Source: Idiomarina aquatica (lineage in GTDB: Bacteria; Pseudomonadota; Gammaproteobacteria; Enterobacterales; Alteromonadaceae). From it: a DNA stretch of 64,000 nucleotides. How positions within the stretch are numbered: position 1 is the first letter of the stretch; each line of letters begins with the position of its first letter. This document shows, one piece after another, positions 1-8,874 of the stretch. The notes under the pieces are model-generated. The model had not been told where the DNA came from. It saw only the letters and a list, made by a program, of their open reading frames with translations, and ran no database searches. The stretch covers positions 19,812 through 83,811 of the forward strand of contig NZ_SNXI01000011.1 of NCBI RefSeq assembly GCF_004362895.1, in the 5' to 3' direction. The translations under genes and the position numbers were made by a program.

Positions 1-1238
1 TCACGCTTCTGCTGTTGTTGACGCTGGTGTTTGAACAAGCTGCCGACTAGCGGCAACGAGGATAAAATTGGGACGCCGGAGTCGTCCTTCAACTCCAGTG
101 TTTGAAAAATCCCACCGAGTACGATGGTTTCGCCGTTTTTTACCAACACTTGTGTCCCCATCTCCTGGGTATCAATGGCTACAGCGGGTCCGGTCGGCGT
201 GCTAACAGTATCGCCGCGGGTGTTTTGGGTAATAGTTAAGTCGAGTAGAACGTGGTTATTGGGTGTGATTTTAGGAGTAACCCGTAAGCCCATTACCGCT
301 TTTTTAAATTGTACTGCGGTTGCCCCTGATGCAGCGCTCTCAACATAAGGAATTTCGGTCCCTTGTTCTATAAAGGCAGGTTGCTGATTAGCCGTGAAAA
401 TCTTCGGGCTCGCTATGATCTCACCTTTATTCTCGTGCTCTAGTGCGGTGAGCTCTAAATCCAGAAGCAGATCGTCACTCAGGCGCGCAACGTTAAGACC
501 AACTGTTGCGTGAGGTTGAACAACCGGTGCACTAATTTGCATGCCATGAATAAAATTCGTGTCATCAACTGTTGTGGCTTCTAGCCCCGAGGATGAAGCG
601 CCCCAGCGAACGCCGAACTCTTTTGCCAGGTTAGTTTTTAAGCTTACCATTCTGGCTTCGATCATGACTTGCCTTACTGGCCGGTCGAGCTCAGCAACCA
701 ACTGTTTTATTGCCTGCCGGTGTTTCTCAGTATCGTTAATAATTAGGGTATTAGTTCGTTCATCAACGGTAATAGAGCCCTGATGAGAACTTAGATTTTG
801 TCCATTTTGAGTTATTAGCTCAGCTAGCTCATTAGCCGCAGCAAAGTTAACGCTAACCAGTTCCAGCTTTCGTTCTTCCGGTTCCGAAGGGTTGTCATCG
901 CTTTTAGAAACCCACAGTACATTGTTTTGCAGGTGGATGAAGATTCCGTGGGTTTTCGACAAGCTAGTCATAGCGTCCAGCCAGCTGACGTCCTTCAGTT
1001 TTAAGTTGGTTGAACCTGTTATATCGTCTGCGACAATAAGGTTTAACTGAAGCTGATCGGCAAGAATCTGTAGCGCCTCGCTTAAACCAACACGAGTAAG
1101 ATTAAGGTTCACTTTTTGTTGGCGTTGTTGTTCGCTGAGCAAGGAGTACCAAGCATTATCCTTAGCAATACTTACTGTTGTTGCAAAAATACCGCCCAGT
1201 AACAAGGTGATAGGAGCTACCGTCCTCAGTATTGCCAT
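1..1238 (-). CDS. pilQ: Type IV pilus secretin PilQ (partial, C-terminus beyond window)
   Basis: Outer-membrane secretin through which type IV pili emerge. About 412 codons are present and the C-terminal end lies outside the window. I chose the ATG at 1238, preceded by AGGA, 8 nt after the stop of the upstream pilO/P gene. Reading on the minus strand gives a hydrophobic N-terminal signal segment, then a secretin N0/STN domain (LTRVGLSEALQILAD region), one N1 domain (VNFAAANELAELITQNG, TLIINDT) and the start of the secretin pore domain (QVMIEARMV, GLRVTPKITPN, LGGIFQ). Only one N1-type repeat is obvious and no AMIN domain is seen, so it resembles the short HofQ/PilQ type. Last gene seen of the pilMN(OP)Q operon. 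Confidence 0.93.
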   Translation of the reverse strand, partial: MAILRTVAPITLLLGGIFATTVSIAKDNAWYSLLSEQQRQQKVNLNLTRVGLSEALQILADQLQLNLIVADDITGSTNLKLKDVSWLDAMTSLSKTHGIFIHLQNNVLWVSKSDDNPSEPEERKLELVSVNFAAANELAELITQNGQNLSSHQGSITVDERTNTLIINDTEKHRQAIKQLVAELDRPVRQVMIEARMVSLKTNLAKEFGVRWGASSSGLEATTVDDTNFIHGMQISAPVVQPHATVGLNVARLSDDLLLDLELTALEHENKGEIIASPKIFTANQQPAFIEQGTEIPYVESAASGATAVQFKKAVMGLRVTPKITPNNHVLLDLTITQNTRGDTVSTPTGPAVAIDTQEMGTQVLVKNGETIVLGGIFQTLELKDDSGVPILSSLPLVGSLFKHQRQQQQKR

Positions 1239-1246
1239 AATATCCT

Positions 1247-2029
1247 CTATAGTTGAATGATTTTTTTTGTGGTGACATTGCAGTCTTCTGTCGGCAACAG
1301 CTGGTCAAGCTCGACGTGTTCGTCAGCAATAGAAGTGATAACCGAGGTCGGGTTATAGAACCGTTGGCCGACTGTTGTTTTGATGTACACGCCAGTGTCG
1401 GATTGCCAGTATGCGAATGATGCAGCGTGCTTAGAGGTAACGGTTGCTGCTAGCCTTAAGTCAGCCAGGTTCAGCTCGGCTTGCTGCTGTGTTACCGGTG
1501 CTTCAGGGCAGCTCACTTCCGTAATCGAAAGGTTTGCCATGATGGGCTCTAACGCTTGCTCCTGATTAGTTCTTGTAAGCTGCCAATTAAGTCGGCCATC
1601 CTGTCCTGGCGTTTTAGAAAAGCTGATAAACTGAGAGTGAAGCGCTCGCTTCCAGACACCTTTTAGCGACTGCCCTGATGTAAGCAACAACAGCTGTCGT
1701 AATTTAGCGGCTGCACCGGTAACAACTACCGAATAAGTAAACTTAGTATTATTAAGCGGCTGTAAAGTAAGCGTGAGGCCAAGCTCATCAACCCATTGAC
1801 TTAGCTGCCAGATAAACTCCGTTTGGGGGCCGTCAGGGGGCGTATGAGATCTTATCATGCGCAAATGTTGGTGATGCTGCGTGAGTTGCTGGCGCCGGCT
1901 TTTAAGCTCGCTTAAAAGGCTTTTTTCAGCGGCATGAGTCATCATGTAAGCAGCAGCTACAGCAATAATGACAATAGTACAGAACATGCCATAAACAATG
2001 TGTGATGTTCGCAGCCAGGGTGTGGTCAT
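1247..2029 (-). CDS. PilO-PilP fusion-like pilus assembly protein
   Basis: Inner-membrane alignment-complex protein of the type IV pilus, 260 aa. Residues 11-30 form one membrane helix, 33-57 a short coiled coil, and 70-152 resemble the periplasmic PilO fold. Residues about 184-258 (NLADLRLAATV, WQSDTGVYIK, VGQRFYNP, ADEHVELDQLLP) resemble the beta domain of PilP, which contacts PilQ. No separate pilP lies between this gene and pilQ, so the two functions seem merged into one shortened polypeptide. Separate PilO and PilP proteins are each close to 200 aa. The PilP lipobox is absent, as expected for a fusion. It overlaps pilN by 4 nt. The fusion reading is my inference; a single diverged PilO is the alternative. 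Confidence 0.7.
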   Translation of the reverse strand: MTTPWLRTSHIVYGMFCTIVIIAVAAAYMMTHAAEKSLLSELKSRRQQLTQHHQHLRMIRSHTPPDGPQTEFIWQLSQWVDELGLTLTLQPLNNTKFTYSVVVTGAAAKLRQLLLLTSGQSLKGVWKRALHSQFISFSKTPGQDGRLNWQLTRTNQEQALEPIMANLSITEVSCPEAPVTQQQAELNLADLRLAATVTSKHAASFAYWQSDTGVYIKTTVGQRFYNPTSVITSIADEHVELDQLLPTEDCNVTTKKIIQL

Positions 2030-2535
2030 GACGCGCGCTCGATTATCGCCCGAATAACAAACTGCCTTGGCGCCGAAAACTGAACGGAAATAGATGAGTT
2101 ATTGAGAAGATTTGTTAGTTGGTTTTCGAGTAACTTGACACTTTCTGTTCGTAAAAAACTGCCGCTTATTTTTACTTCACGTTTTAATCGGTGAATTGAA
2201 GAAATCTGAATTCCCTGTTGTGTCAAGTCGAGTAACTTAATGAACTCAGCTATTACCTGCGCATGAGTTTGTTGCGCAGAGCGCTGTTTTGTGGCTGCGG
2301 TGGTGTCTTGTTGAAGTTCACTCGCTTGTTTTGCGACTAGCTCAAAGTCGTTTAATTCAACGTTTAGCGTTGCCAGCTGTTGTTCTAGTTTTATCAGGCG
2401 CGAATTAAATGTTAGGTAATAGGCCGCCACTAAAAGTGCAAAGACAGTAGCTACTGTCAGCACACGGCGATACTGCCTGCGCAACACAAGCTGAATGCCG
2501 GGGCGGCGCCAATCGGCTAAATTTAATGATGCCAA
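2026..2535 (-). CDS. pilN: Type IV pilus assembly protein PilN
   Basis: Inner-membrane partner of PilM and PilO, 169 aa. The N-terminus (SLNLADWRRPG) carries the conserved Asn-Leu-x-x-Trp-Arg motif by which PilN binds PilM in the cytoplasm. A membrane helix follows at about residues 27-44, then a coiled coil and a small periplasmic domain, with length close to the family norm. It overlaps pilM by 13 nt upstream and the pilO/P gene by 4 nt downstream, so the genes are translationally coupled. Confidence 0.85.
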   Translation of the reverse strand: MASLNLADWRRPGIQLVLRRQYRRVLTVATVFALLVAAYYLTFNSRLIKLEQQLATLNVELNDFELVAKQASELQQDTTAATKQRSAQQTHAQVIAEFIKLLDLTQQGIQISSIHRLKREVKISGSFLRTESVKLLENQLTNLLNNSSISVQFSAPRQFVIRAIIERAS

Positions 2536-3302
2536 GAGCTGAAGCCCCTTAATGCGTTGCCAAATAAGCTGATGGCTGCGGTTGAGCCGACTGCAGAACT
2601 AAAATCGCCCATCGACTTGGGTAGCTGCAACTCGATAGCAGTGTTCAAAAGATTTTGTGTTGTCTCGGAAAACTTTGTCTTGTCGCCAAAATAAAGGGTT
2701 AAGGGTGAGTTAGTTATAACCTCATGAAGTTCCGACTCTGCAACAAACTGCAACCTGTCTAAACAACCGTGATGACAAAACAAACAGGTGGATAAGGGAT
2801 GGCTGAGTTCAACTATGAGCCACTGTTCGCAAGGGCGACTAGTAATTAATTCGCCTTGCCCTAATAAAAAATTGGTAGCTCTTAGGATGGCCTGAAAAGC
2901 GGGCTCGACAATGCTCAAGGGACCCGCGAGTTGAGCAAATAACTGTTGGCGCTTTTTGACCTGTGAGCTGTGAGCAGATATTACGTGTGCTGAAGTAGGG
3001 TCGTACTGATAATCGAGTACTATGTCTTGTGTATAGTCAGCAGTTCCACCGTAGGTTTCATGTACGAAACTAGTTACATTGTCCGTAGCACTCGGTTGTG
3101 TAAGCCGCTGGTAGTGAGACGCTCGGTGCTCCATCACGGTCATAAGCTCGCGACAATCTAAGCCTTTATTCCAGGCGGTGTTAGCTTTCTGTTTGTGCCA
3201 CTGATGGATAAAAACATTTCCTCGTTCGGTGCTTAACTGTAAATAAATTAGCTCGTTGTCAATTATGTCGACAGCGGCTAAAGCGGCTTTTGTTCGAGGC
3301 AT
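2523..3302 (-). CDS. pilM: Reduced PilM-like actin-fold pilus assembly protein
   Basis: First gene of the pilus assembly operon, 259 aa. Position and operon context identify it as PilM, the cytoplasmic actin-like ATPase that binds the PilN tail. It is about 90 residues shorter than ordinary PilM (about 350 aa), and the usual phosphate-loop motifs are hard to see. It therefore resembles the degenerate HofM type of E. coli. The N-terminus (ALAAVDIIDNELIYLQL) keeps the ASKHA-type beta strand pattern. It is transcribed divergently from mrcA, as in many gammaproteobacteria. Identification rests mainly on context. Confidence 0.7.
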   Translation of the reverse strand: MPRTKAALAAVDIIDNELIYLQLSTERGNVFIHQWHKQKANTAWNKGLDCRELMTVMEHRASHYQRLTQPSATDNVTSFVHETYGGTADYTQDIVLDYQYDPTSAHVISAHSSQVKKRQQLFAQLAGPLSIVEPAFQAILRATNFLLGQGELITSRPCEQWLIVELSHPLSTCLFCHHGCLDRLQFVAESELHEVITNSPLTLYFGDKTKFSETTQNLLNTAIELQLPKSMGDFSSAVGSTAAISLFGNALRGFSSWHH

Positions 3303-3433
3303 GCGGTTCTCTTTGTAAAGGTTTTTAAAATAGCTTCAAAGGTTAGTTTTTCGGATAAAAATCAGCCATAATGCACAGTCGCGTAATACTGTACGAAATA
3401 CATGGAAACCGTTGTCCTAAATGGAGCTAACGA

Positions 3434-5905
3434 TTGAAGTTTTTTAAACGTTTTATACTTGCCTTGTTGGTACTTGCGGTGCTTGGAGTTGCCGCTGTTG
3501 GTGCGCTTTATTTATATGTTAAGCCAGAACTCCCGAGTGTTGCGACGTTGCGTGATGTGGAGTTGCAAACGCCAATGCAAGTGTTTACCCAAGACGGTGA
3601 GCTCATTTCTCAGTTTGGCGAAAAAAGGCGTATTCCCGTTGATTTAGAAGACGTGCCCCAGTCGATGGTAGATGCATTTCTGGCAACGGAAGACAGTCGG
3701 TTCTATCAACATATAGGGGTCGATCCGATTGGCGTTATGCGTGCTGTTTGGGTGCTGGTAACAACGGGGGAGATAAAAGAAGGCGCAAGTACTATCACCA
3801 TGCAGTTAGCGCGAAACTTCTTTTTATCGTTTGACCGTGCGTGGATGCGTAAAATTAAAGAAACATTTATCGCGCTTCATATTGAACAGTTACTGGATAA
3901 AGACGAAATTTTAGAGTTGTATCTTAATAAGATAACCTTTGGCCACCGGGCTTTTGGGGTTGGCGCAGCAGCGCAGGTTTATTATGGTAAGTCATTGAAT
4001 GAACTTACTCTGGCGCAAATAGCAACTATAGCGGGCCTTCCTAAAGCACCTTCTAATCTTAATCCTATTAGCAATCCTGATGCGTCCAAAGCTCGTCGAC
4101 GAGTGGTCTTGTTGCGCATGCTGGATGAGAAAAAAATCACCCGAGAACAATTTGATCAGGCTGCTGATGCGCCGGTTACTGCCCGCCGCCATGGCGCCGA
4201 AGTTACAGTGAATGCGCCTTACCTTGCCGAAATGGTTCGGCAACAAATGATCGATCGTTACGGTGAGGAAGAGGCATATAATGGGGGTTACAACGTCTAT
4301 ACGACCGTTAAGAGTGATGTGCAACTAGCCGCGCGTCAGGCTGTGTGGGATAACCTTCATGCCTATGATGAGCGTCATGGTTACCGTGGTCCCGTCAGTG
4401 TGTTGTGGTCTGAAGAAGACGGTAGAGCTGCATTATCGTCAAATGAAATTACTCGTTATCTTGAGAAGTTAAAATCGGTTGGTGCAGTAATCCCCGCGGT
4501 TGTTGTTGAAGTGGAGGGACAAACCGCTACTGTTATGGCAAAAGATGTCGGTAGGGTTACCTTGCCATGGGAATCAATGCACTGGGCACGCGAATACCTT
4601 AACGAGGAGCGCCAGGGACCTCCGCCGGAGTCGGCCGCCGACATTATGGCCGCGGGGCATGTTATTTGGTTGCGTCGCGTTGCAGCAACAGATGAAAACA
4701 ACGCTGTCTGGCGTTTAGCCCAACTACCTGAGCCCAGTTCAGCCATAGCGTCATTGCGACCATCAGATGGCGCAGTGGCGGCTGTTGTGGGTGGTTATAG
4801 TTTTGCATTAAGTCAGTATAATCGGGCGTTGCAAGCCGAGCGGCAGGTTGGTTCTAATATCAAACCGCTGATTTATTCGGCTGCTTTTGAGCAGGACTTA
4901 ACGCTGGCAACGCTAGTGAATGACGCGCCGATAAATCAGTGGAACCCCGGCTCCGGCATCGCCTGGCGACCGAAAAACTCGCCTGATGTTTATGAAGGGC
5001 CGATTCGTTTACGTAAGGCACTGGCAAAATCTAAAAACGTGGTTTCGGTGCGTTTAATTCGCGAAGTGGGTGTAAAGCAAACCGCTGATCATATTGCTAA
5101 GTTCGGACTTGATCGAAGTGAAGTTCCTGAAAATGAATCAATTTCGCTGGGTTCGCTTTCGATGACGCCGATGCAAGTTGCACGAGCTTATGCGACATTT
5201 GCAAATGGCGGTTTCTTGGTTGACCCCTATGTTATCGAGCGAATAGAAGACCGCAATGGCGAAGTGATTTTTAATGCTGAGCCTAAGCTGGCTTGCGTGG
5301 ATTGTGACAATCCTGCGCCACAAATTATTTCGGAGCAGAATGCGTTTCTGGTCGCTCAGGCTATGAACTCGGCGGTTTGGGGCGGTGGCAGTTGGGCCCA
5401 CAATACCGGCTGGAATGGAACGTCCTGGCGCATACAGCGCTCAAAGCCGATTGTTAATGAAGTCGGTCGCTCTATCGCTGGTAAGACAGGTACCACCAAT
5501 GATGTTCGCGATACTTGGTTCTCAGGCTTTACTACCGGCCTGGTGACAACAACCTGGGTCGGCTTTGATGATGTATCCCGGCAGCTTGGCAGAACCACCA
5601 TGAATCCATTGCTTGATAGCAAACAACAAGCTATTTCGGGCGGTGAAGCCGGCGCTAAAACCGCGTTGCCGGGGTGGATTTTGTTTATGGAGAAAGCATT
5701 GCCCCGGTATGAGTCAGGCAACATGATGATACCGCCGGGTGTGGTCAACGTGCGAATCGACCTGGCAACCGGCAAGTTGTCACATTTAACTGACCACACG
5801 ACTCGGTTTGAATACTTTATAGATGGTACCGAACCTACCGAGTATGCCGATACACAAAAAGACAACGGCGACATTTTTAAGGAAGACGATCGCGAGCTCT
5901 TTTAA
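3434..5905 (+). CDS. mrcA: Penicillin-binding protein 1A (bifunctional transglycosylase/transpeptidase)
   Basis: Class A PBP that polymerises and cross-links peptidoglycan at the outer face of the inner membrane; 823 aa. Residues 7-29 are the membrane anchor. The GT51 domain has the catalytic Glu86 in ATEDSRFYQH and the motif GASTITMQLARN. An OB-like insert occupies about 310-440. The transpeptidase motifs are SNIK at 474-477, SKN at 533-535 and KTGT at 684-687. The start is a TTG with GGAG about 7 nt upstream. It is divergent from pilM, the order also seen in E. coli, where mrcA neighbours the hof genes. Confidence 0.97.
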   Translation: MKFFKRFILALLVLAVLGVAAVGALYLYVKPELPSVATLRDVELQTPMQVFTQDGELISQFGEKRRIPVDLEDVPQSMVDAFLATEDSRFYQHIGVDPIGVMRAVWVLVTTGEIKEGASTITMQLARNFFLSFDRAWMRKIKETFIALHIEQLLDKDEILELYLNKITFGHRAFGVGAAAQVYYGKSLNELTLAQIATIAGLPKAPSNLNPISNPDASKARRRVVLLRMLDEKKITREQFDQAADAPVTARRHGAEVTVNAPYLAEMVRQQMIDRYGEEEAYNGGYNVYTTVKSDVQLAARQAVWDNLHAYDERHGYRGPVSVLWSEEDGRAALSSNEITRYLEKLKSVGAVIPAVVVEVEGQTATVMAKDVGRVTLPWESMHWAREYLNEERQGPPPESAADIMAAGHVIWLRRVAATDENNAVWRLAQLPEPSSAIASLRPSDGAVAAVVGGYSFALSQYNRALQAERQVGSNIKPLIYSAAFEQDLTLATLVNDAPINQWNPGSGIAWRPKNSPDVYEGPIRLRKALAKSKNVVSVRLIREVGVKQTADHIAKFGLDRSEVPENESISLGSLSMTPMQVARAYATFANGGFLVDPYVIERIEDRNGEVIFNAEPKLACVDCDNPAPQIISEQNAFLVAQAMNSAVWGGGSWAHNTGWNGTSWRIQRSKPIVNEVGRSIAGKTGTTNDVRDTWFSGFTTGLVTTTWVGFDDVSRQLGRTTMNPLLDSKQQAISGGEAGAKTALPGWILFMEKALPRYESGNMMIPPGVVNVRIDLATGKLSHLTDHTTRFEYFIDGTEPTEYADTQKDNGDIFKEDDRELF

Positions 5906-5911
5906 GCTCGC
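5892..5911 (+). terminator. Possible weak terminator hairpin after mrcA
   Basis: A 7-bp inverted repeat (GCGAGCT / AGCTCGC) with a T-rich loop overlaps the mrcA stop codon and lies between convergent mrcA and metL. The following run is only partly T-rich, so function is uncertain. Confidence 0.35.
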
Positions 5912-5932
5912 TGTCGTTTACTGCGCAGGTGA

Positions 5933-8374
5933 TCAGCTGATGGCGCTAAGACGCCCCAGTAATTGGTTGAGGTCGGATTGCACTCCGCCTGCAGTCACTT
6001 GCTTGCCGGCCCCCGGGCCACTTATTACCAGTGGCATTTCTGAGTACCAATCTGTATAGATCACAAAAATGTTTTCACCCGGGATCAGGTTCGCTAACAT
6101 GTCTCCCGCGGGTATATATTCGATACCGACTTTTGCTTTAACCCGTCGTTCTTCCGATACTGAAAAGCTGGCGAGCAAGCGCGGGACTTTGCCATCTTTA
6201 GCAGCTGATTCAAGCATTTCATTCATTGGCTCGTCGAGCTCGCTACGCCGTTGCATAAACTCAGCAACTGAAATATCACGCAGATGTTCAGGAACCAGAC
6301 TATTAACCTCGATATCCTGCCAGTCAAGTTTCAGCCCAATCTCGCGAGCCAGGATTAGAAGTTTACGAACCAAATCCTGACACGACAGGTCTTCACGGGG
6401 ATCGGGCTCGGTGTAGCCGCGTTCTTTTGCCTCGGCAACTAAATCGCTAAATGCTGTGTCGGCACTGAAGTTTTCGAACAGCCATGACATGGTGCCCGAA
6501 AAAATTCCTGAAATACTTCGAATTTCATCGCCTTGAGCGCGCAAATCGTTAATGGCGTAATTAAGTGGTAAGCCAGCCCCAACCGTAGTGTTGTATAACC
6601 ATTCACGTTTGTACTCATGCTGGATTGTGCGTATCTCATGGTACAGAGATTCATGGGCAGAGCCCGCGCGTTTGTTAGCACTGATGATATGCAGTCCGTT
6701 AGCAAACAAGCTGGGATACAATTGTGCTATCGGTTTGGCATCGGTTAAATCAAGTATCACCAGTTCATCGTATGGCGCATTAGGTAATTCACGTAATAAT
6801 TCGGTCAGTACGTAGGGTCGTGCCAGCCGGTCAAAATCAGCAGACCAAGCATTTAACTCAACACCTCCGTAGTCTAGCCACAGGCGCTTAGAGTTAGCTA
6901 TGCCTATGATCCGCACGTCCATCACCTGGTTGATTCGATCGCGTTGCTGTTTAAACAGTTCTAACCAGGCACTACCAATATTTCCGCGCCCCAACACCAG
7001 CACACCCAGACTACGGCGATAATTGAATAACTGGCTGTGTAAACGGTTTAAAAAACGACTATCGAGCTGCTGTTCAAGAATAGCGATAGCCGAATTGCCA
7101 TGTTCTCCCAGCCCAAACCGACGGACTTTTTGCTCGCTTAGCTGGAGCTTGAATGTGGTATACTGATCGGTCTCCTGTATGCGGTCACCGACCAGAGCGA
7201 CCATTGAGTAGCCACGTATTTGGGTCACGGCATTGTCATTATCAATCTGCTCTAACCAACGACTTATATAGTCAAGGTGGTTTTGATGAAAGACTAAGTA
7301 CTGATGATGCTTTTCCGGCTCGGTCCAACTAAATATTGGCTCAAGGTCGAGCTCATCCAATTGATCCACCAGACGTTTATCGTTTAACTCAATTTTAAAA
7401 AGCACCACCTCGGATAACGAGGTAAATACCTTGCCGCGGGGCTCAGCATGCTCAAACTGACCAATTCGGGTTTGCTGGTTCTCGACTTTAAGGCTTGAAC
7501 GAACGGAAATAACCATGCGCTCGCGGTTAACCGGCTGAAAAGTTCGCGGATGCAGTACCGGACTGCCCAGGCGAGCTAACTCTTCAGCTTCAGACCAGTC
7601 TAACGCTGGCAAACTGACGACCCGCTCAATTTTGCGGGGATCCGCGGAGTAAACCCCGGCTACATCCTTCCAGATGGTTACTTGTTTTGCATCGAGCAGG
7701 CTACCAACCAGAGTCGCTGAGTAATCACTGCCATTTCGACCCAGGGTCAGGCTTTCACTATTTAACCCACGGGCTATAAAACCAGTGACGATAAACCGAG
7801 TGCCTGGGTAGGGAGCAACCCGTTGCAGCAGCGCTTCACGCGACACTTGCTCCTGGATTAATGGCTCAGGTGCGTCTTCGGCACAGAGAAAATCCCGGGC
7901 ATCGATGTGTTCAGCGCGAGTGCCTTGCTTTCTGAGGAGTGCAGCGAGTAAGCGAGCTGACCATAACTCGCCGTACGCTAATAATTCTGCGTCACGGCTA
8001 ATGCTTTCTTCGCCGCGAATAAAGCGTCGAAAACGTTCAAAGTCTGCATTAGATAGTTGGCACAGGGATTGTGCTAAATCGCTACCAAGCAGTTCATTGA
8101 TAAGCCCTAACTGAAATTTTTCCAGTTGTTCGAGCAGGATTGCCGCAGTATCGCCGGGCTTTTTAGCCGCTGCAATAATAGCTAAAATGCGGTTGGTAGT
8201 GTCGCCGGCAGCAGAAACGACAACAACGTCGCTGGCACCAGCGTATTCGGTCACAATTCGAGCGACGCGGCGGTAACAGAAGGCATCGGCAAGACTACTG
8301 CCGCCAAATTTATGAACTTGTACGGTATCAGCAGCAGCCTGCACTTGCTCTTGAGTTAGCCCTTCTATTGCCAT
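5933..8374 (-). CDS. metL: Bifunctional aspartate kinase II / homoserine dehydrogenase II
   Basis: Catalyses the first and third steps of the aspartate pathway to methionine and threonine, about 813 aa. The aspartokinase domain begins with KFGGSSLAD (about residues 22-30) and has the later motif LGRNGSDYSATL. Two diverged ACT-like regulatory segments precede the homoserine dehydrogenase domain, which starts with VLVLGRGNIGSAW (about 458-470) and includes GTMSWLFENF and the YTEPDPREDL region. I chose the ATG at 8374, which has GGA 8 nt upstream; a TTG one codon earlier is also open. It lies divergent from metJ. The usual metB gene between metJ and metL is absent. Confidence 0.93.
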   Translation of the reverse strand: MAIEGLTQEQVQAAADTVQVHKFGGSSLADAFCYRRVARIVTEYAGASDVVVVSAAGDTTNRILAIIAAAKKPGDTAAILLEQLEKFQLGLINELLGSDLAQSLCQLSNADFERFRRFIRGEESISRDAELLAYGELWSARLLAALLRKQGTRAEHIDARDFLCAEDAPEPLIQEQVSREALLQRVAPYPGTRFIVTGFIARGLNSESLTLGRNGSDYSATLVGSLLDAKQVTIWKDVAGVYSADPRKIERVVSLPALDWSEAEELARLGSPVLHPRTFQPVNRERMVISVRSSLKVENQQTRIGQFEHAEPRGKVFTSLSEVVLFKIELNDKRLVDQLDELDLEPIFSWTEPEKHHQYLVFHQNHLDYISRWLEQIDNDNAVTQIRGYSMVALVGDRIQETDQYTTFKLQLSEQKVRRFGLGEHGNSAIAILEQQLDSRFLNRLHSQLFNYRRSLGVLVLGRGNIGSAWLELFKQQRDRINQVMDVRIIGIANSKRLWLDYGGVELNAWSADFDRLARPYVLTELLRELPNAPYDELVILDLTDAKPIAQLYPSLFANGLHIISANKRAGSAHESLYHEIRTIQHEYKREWLYNTTVGAGLPLNYAINDLRAQGDEIRSISGIFSGTMSWLFENFSADTAFSDLVAEAKERGYTEPDPREDLSCQDLVRKLLILAREIGLKLDWQDIEVNSLVPEHLRDISVAEFMQRRSELDEPMNEMLESAAKDGKVPRLLASFSVSEERRVKAKVGIEYIPAGDMLANLIPGENIFVIYTDWYSEMPLVISGPGAGKQVTAGGVQSDLNQLLGRLSAIS

Positions 8375-8455
8375 CAACTACGTCCTCTAAACTACAAATA
8401 ATTGGTCGTTATGCTGTAAGGCTAAAATATTGTGGCGCAAATGTCAGCAACTTTT

Positions 8456-8471
8456 AGCCATCTAGACGGAT
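8456..8471. promoter_or_regulatory. Tandem met box (MetJ operator)
   Basis: Two adjacent 8-mers, AGCCATCT and AGACGGAT, each match the met box consensus AGACGTCT at 6 of 8 positions. They lie in the divergent metL-metJ intergenic region. MetJ with S-adenosylmethionine binds such tandem boxes cooperatively, so this site probably represses metL and metJ itself. Confidence 0.7.
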
Positions 8472-8547
8472 AAAATTTGACGTAGCTAATCCTGTGAGTA
8501 CAATTCATTATATCTTATAAGGGTTTTTCATACAGCGAGAGAATGCG

Positions 8548-8874
8548 ATGAAGTGGAACGGTGAGTATATTTACCCGTACGCAGAACATGGGCGTAAAAG
8601 TCAACAAGTCAAAAAGGTTACGGTATCGATACCAACCCGTGTACTGAAAGTACTGACTGATGAACGAACTCGCCGCCAAGTAAAGAATTTACGCCATGCT
8701 ACGAACAGTGAACTCCTGTGTGAAGCGTTTTTACATGCGTTTACAGGGCAACCACTACCAACGGATGAAGACCTGGAAAAGTCTAACCCGCACAAAATTC
8801 CAAGCGCTGTGCGTGAGGAACTCGAAGCACGCGGGTTACCTATTCCAACGGACGACGAGCTGGATCAGTCCTGA
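8548..8874 (+). CDS. metJ: Methionine repressor MetJ
   Basis: Ribbon-helix-helix repressor that uses S-adenosylmethionine as corepressor, 108 aa (the family is about 105). The N-terminal segment [19 protein letters not shown] and the DNA-binding beta strand [17 protein letters not shown] are characteristic. The helix [25 protein letters not shown] holds the cofactor-binding region. It is divergent from metL with a tandem met box between them. Its last 10 nt overlap the end of the convergent malic enzyme gene. Confidence 0.97.
   Translation: MKWNGEYIYPYAEHGRKSQQVKKVTVSIPTRVLKVLTDERTRRQVKNLRHATNSELLCEAFLHAFTGQPLPTDEDLEKSNPHKIPSAVREELEARGLPIPTDDELDQS

Noticed and set aside
4456..4746. Antisense open frames inside mrcA, typA and hsdR
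   Set aside because: They overlap well-supported genes on the other strand, have no recognisable domain and no ribosome-binding site.
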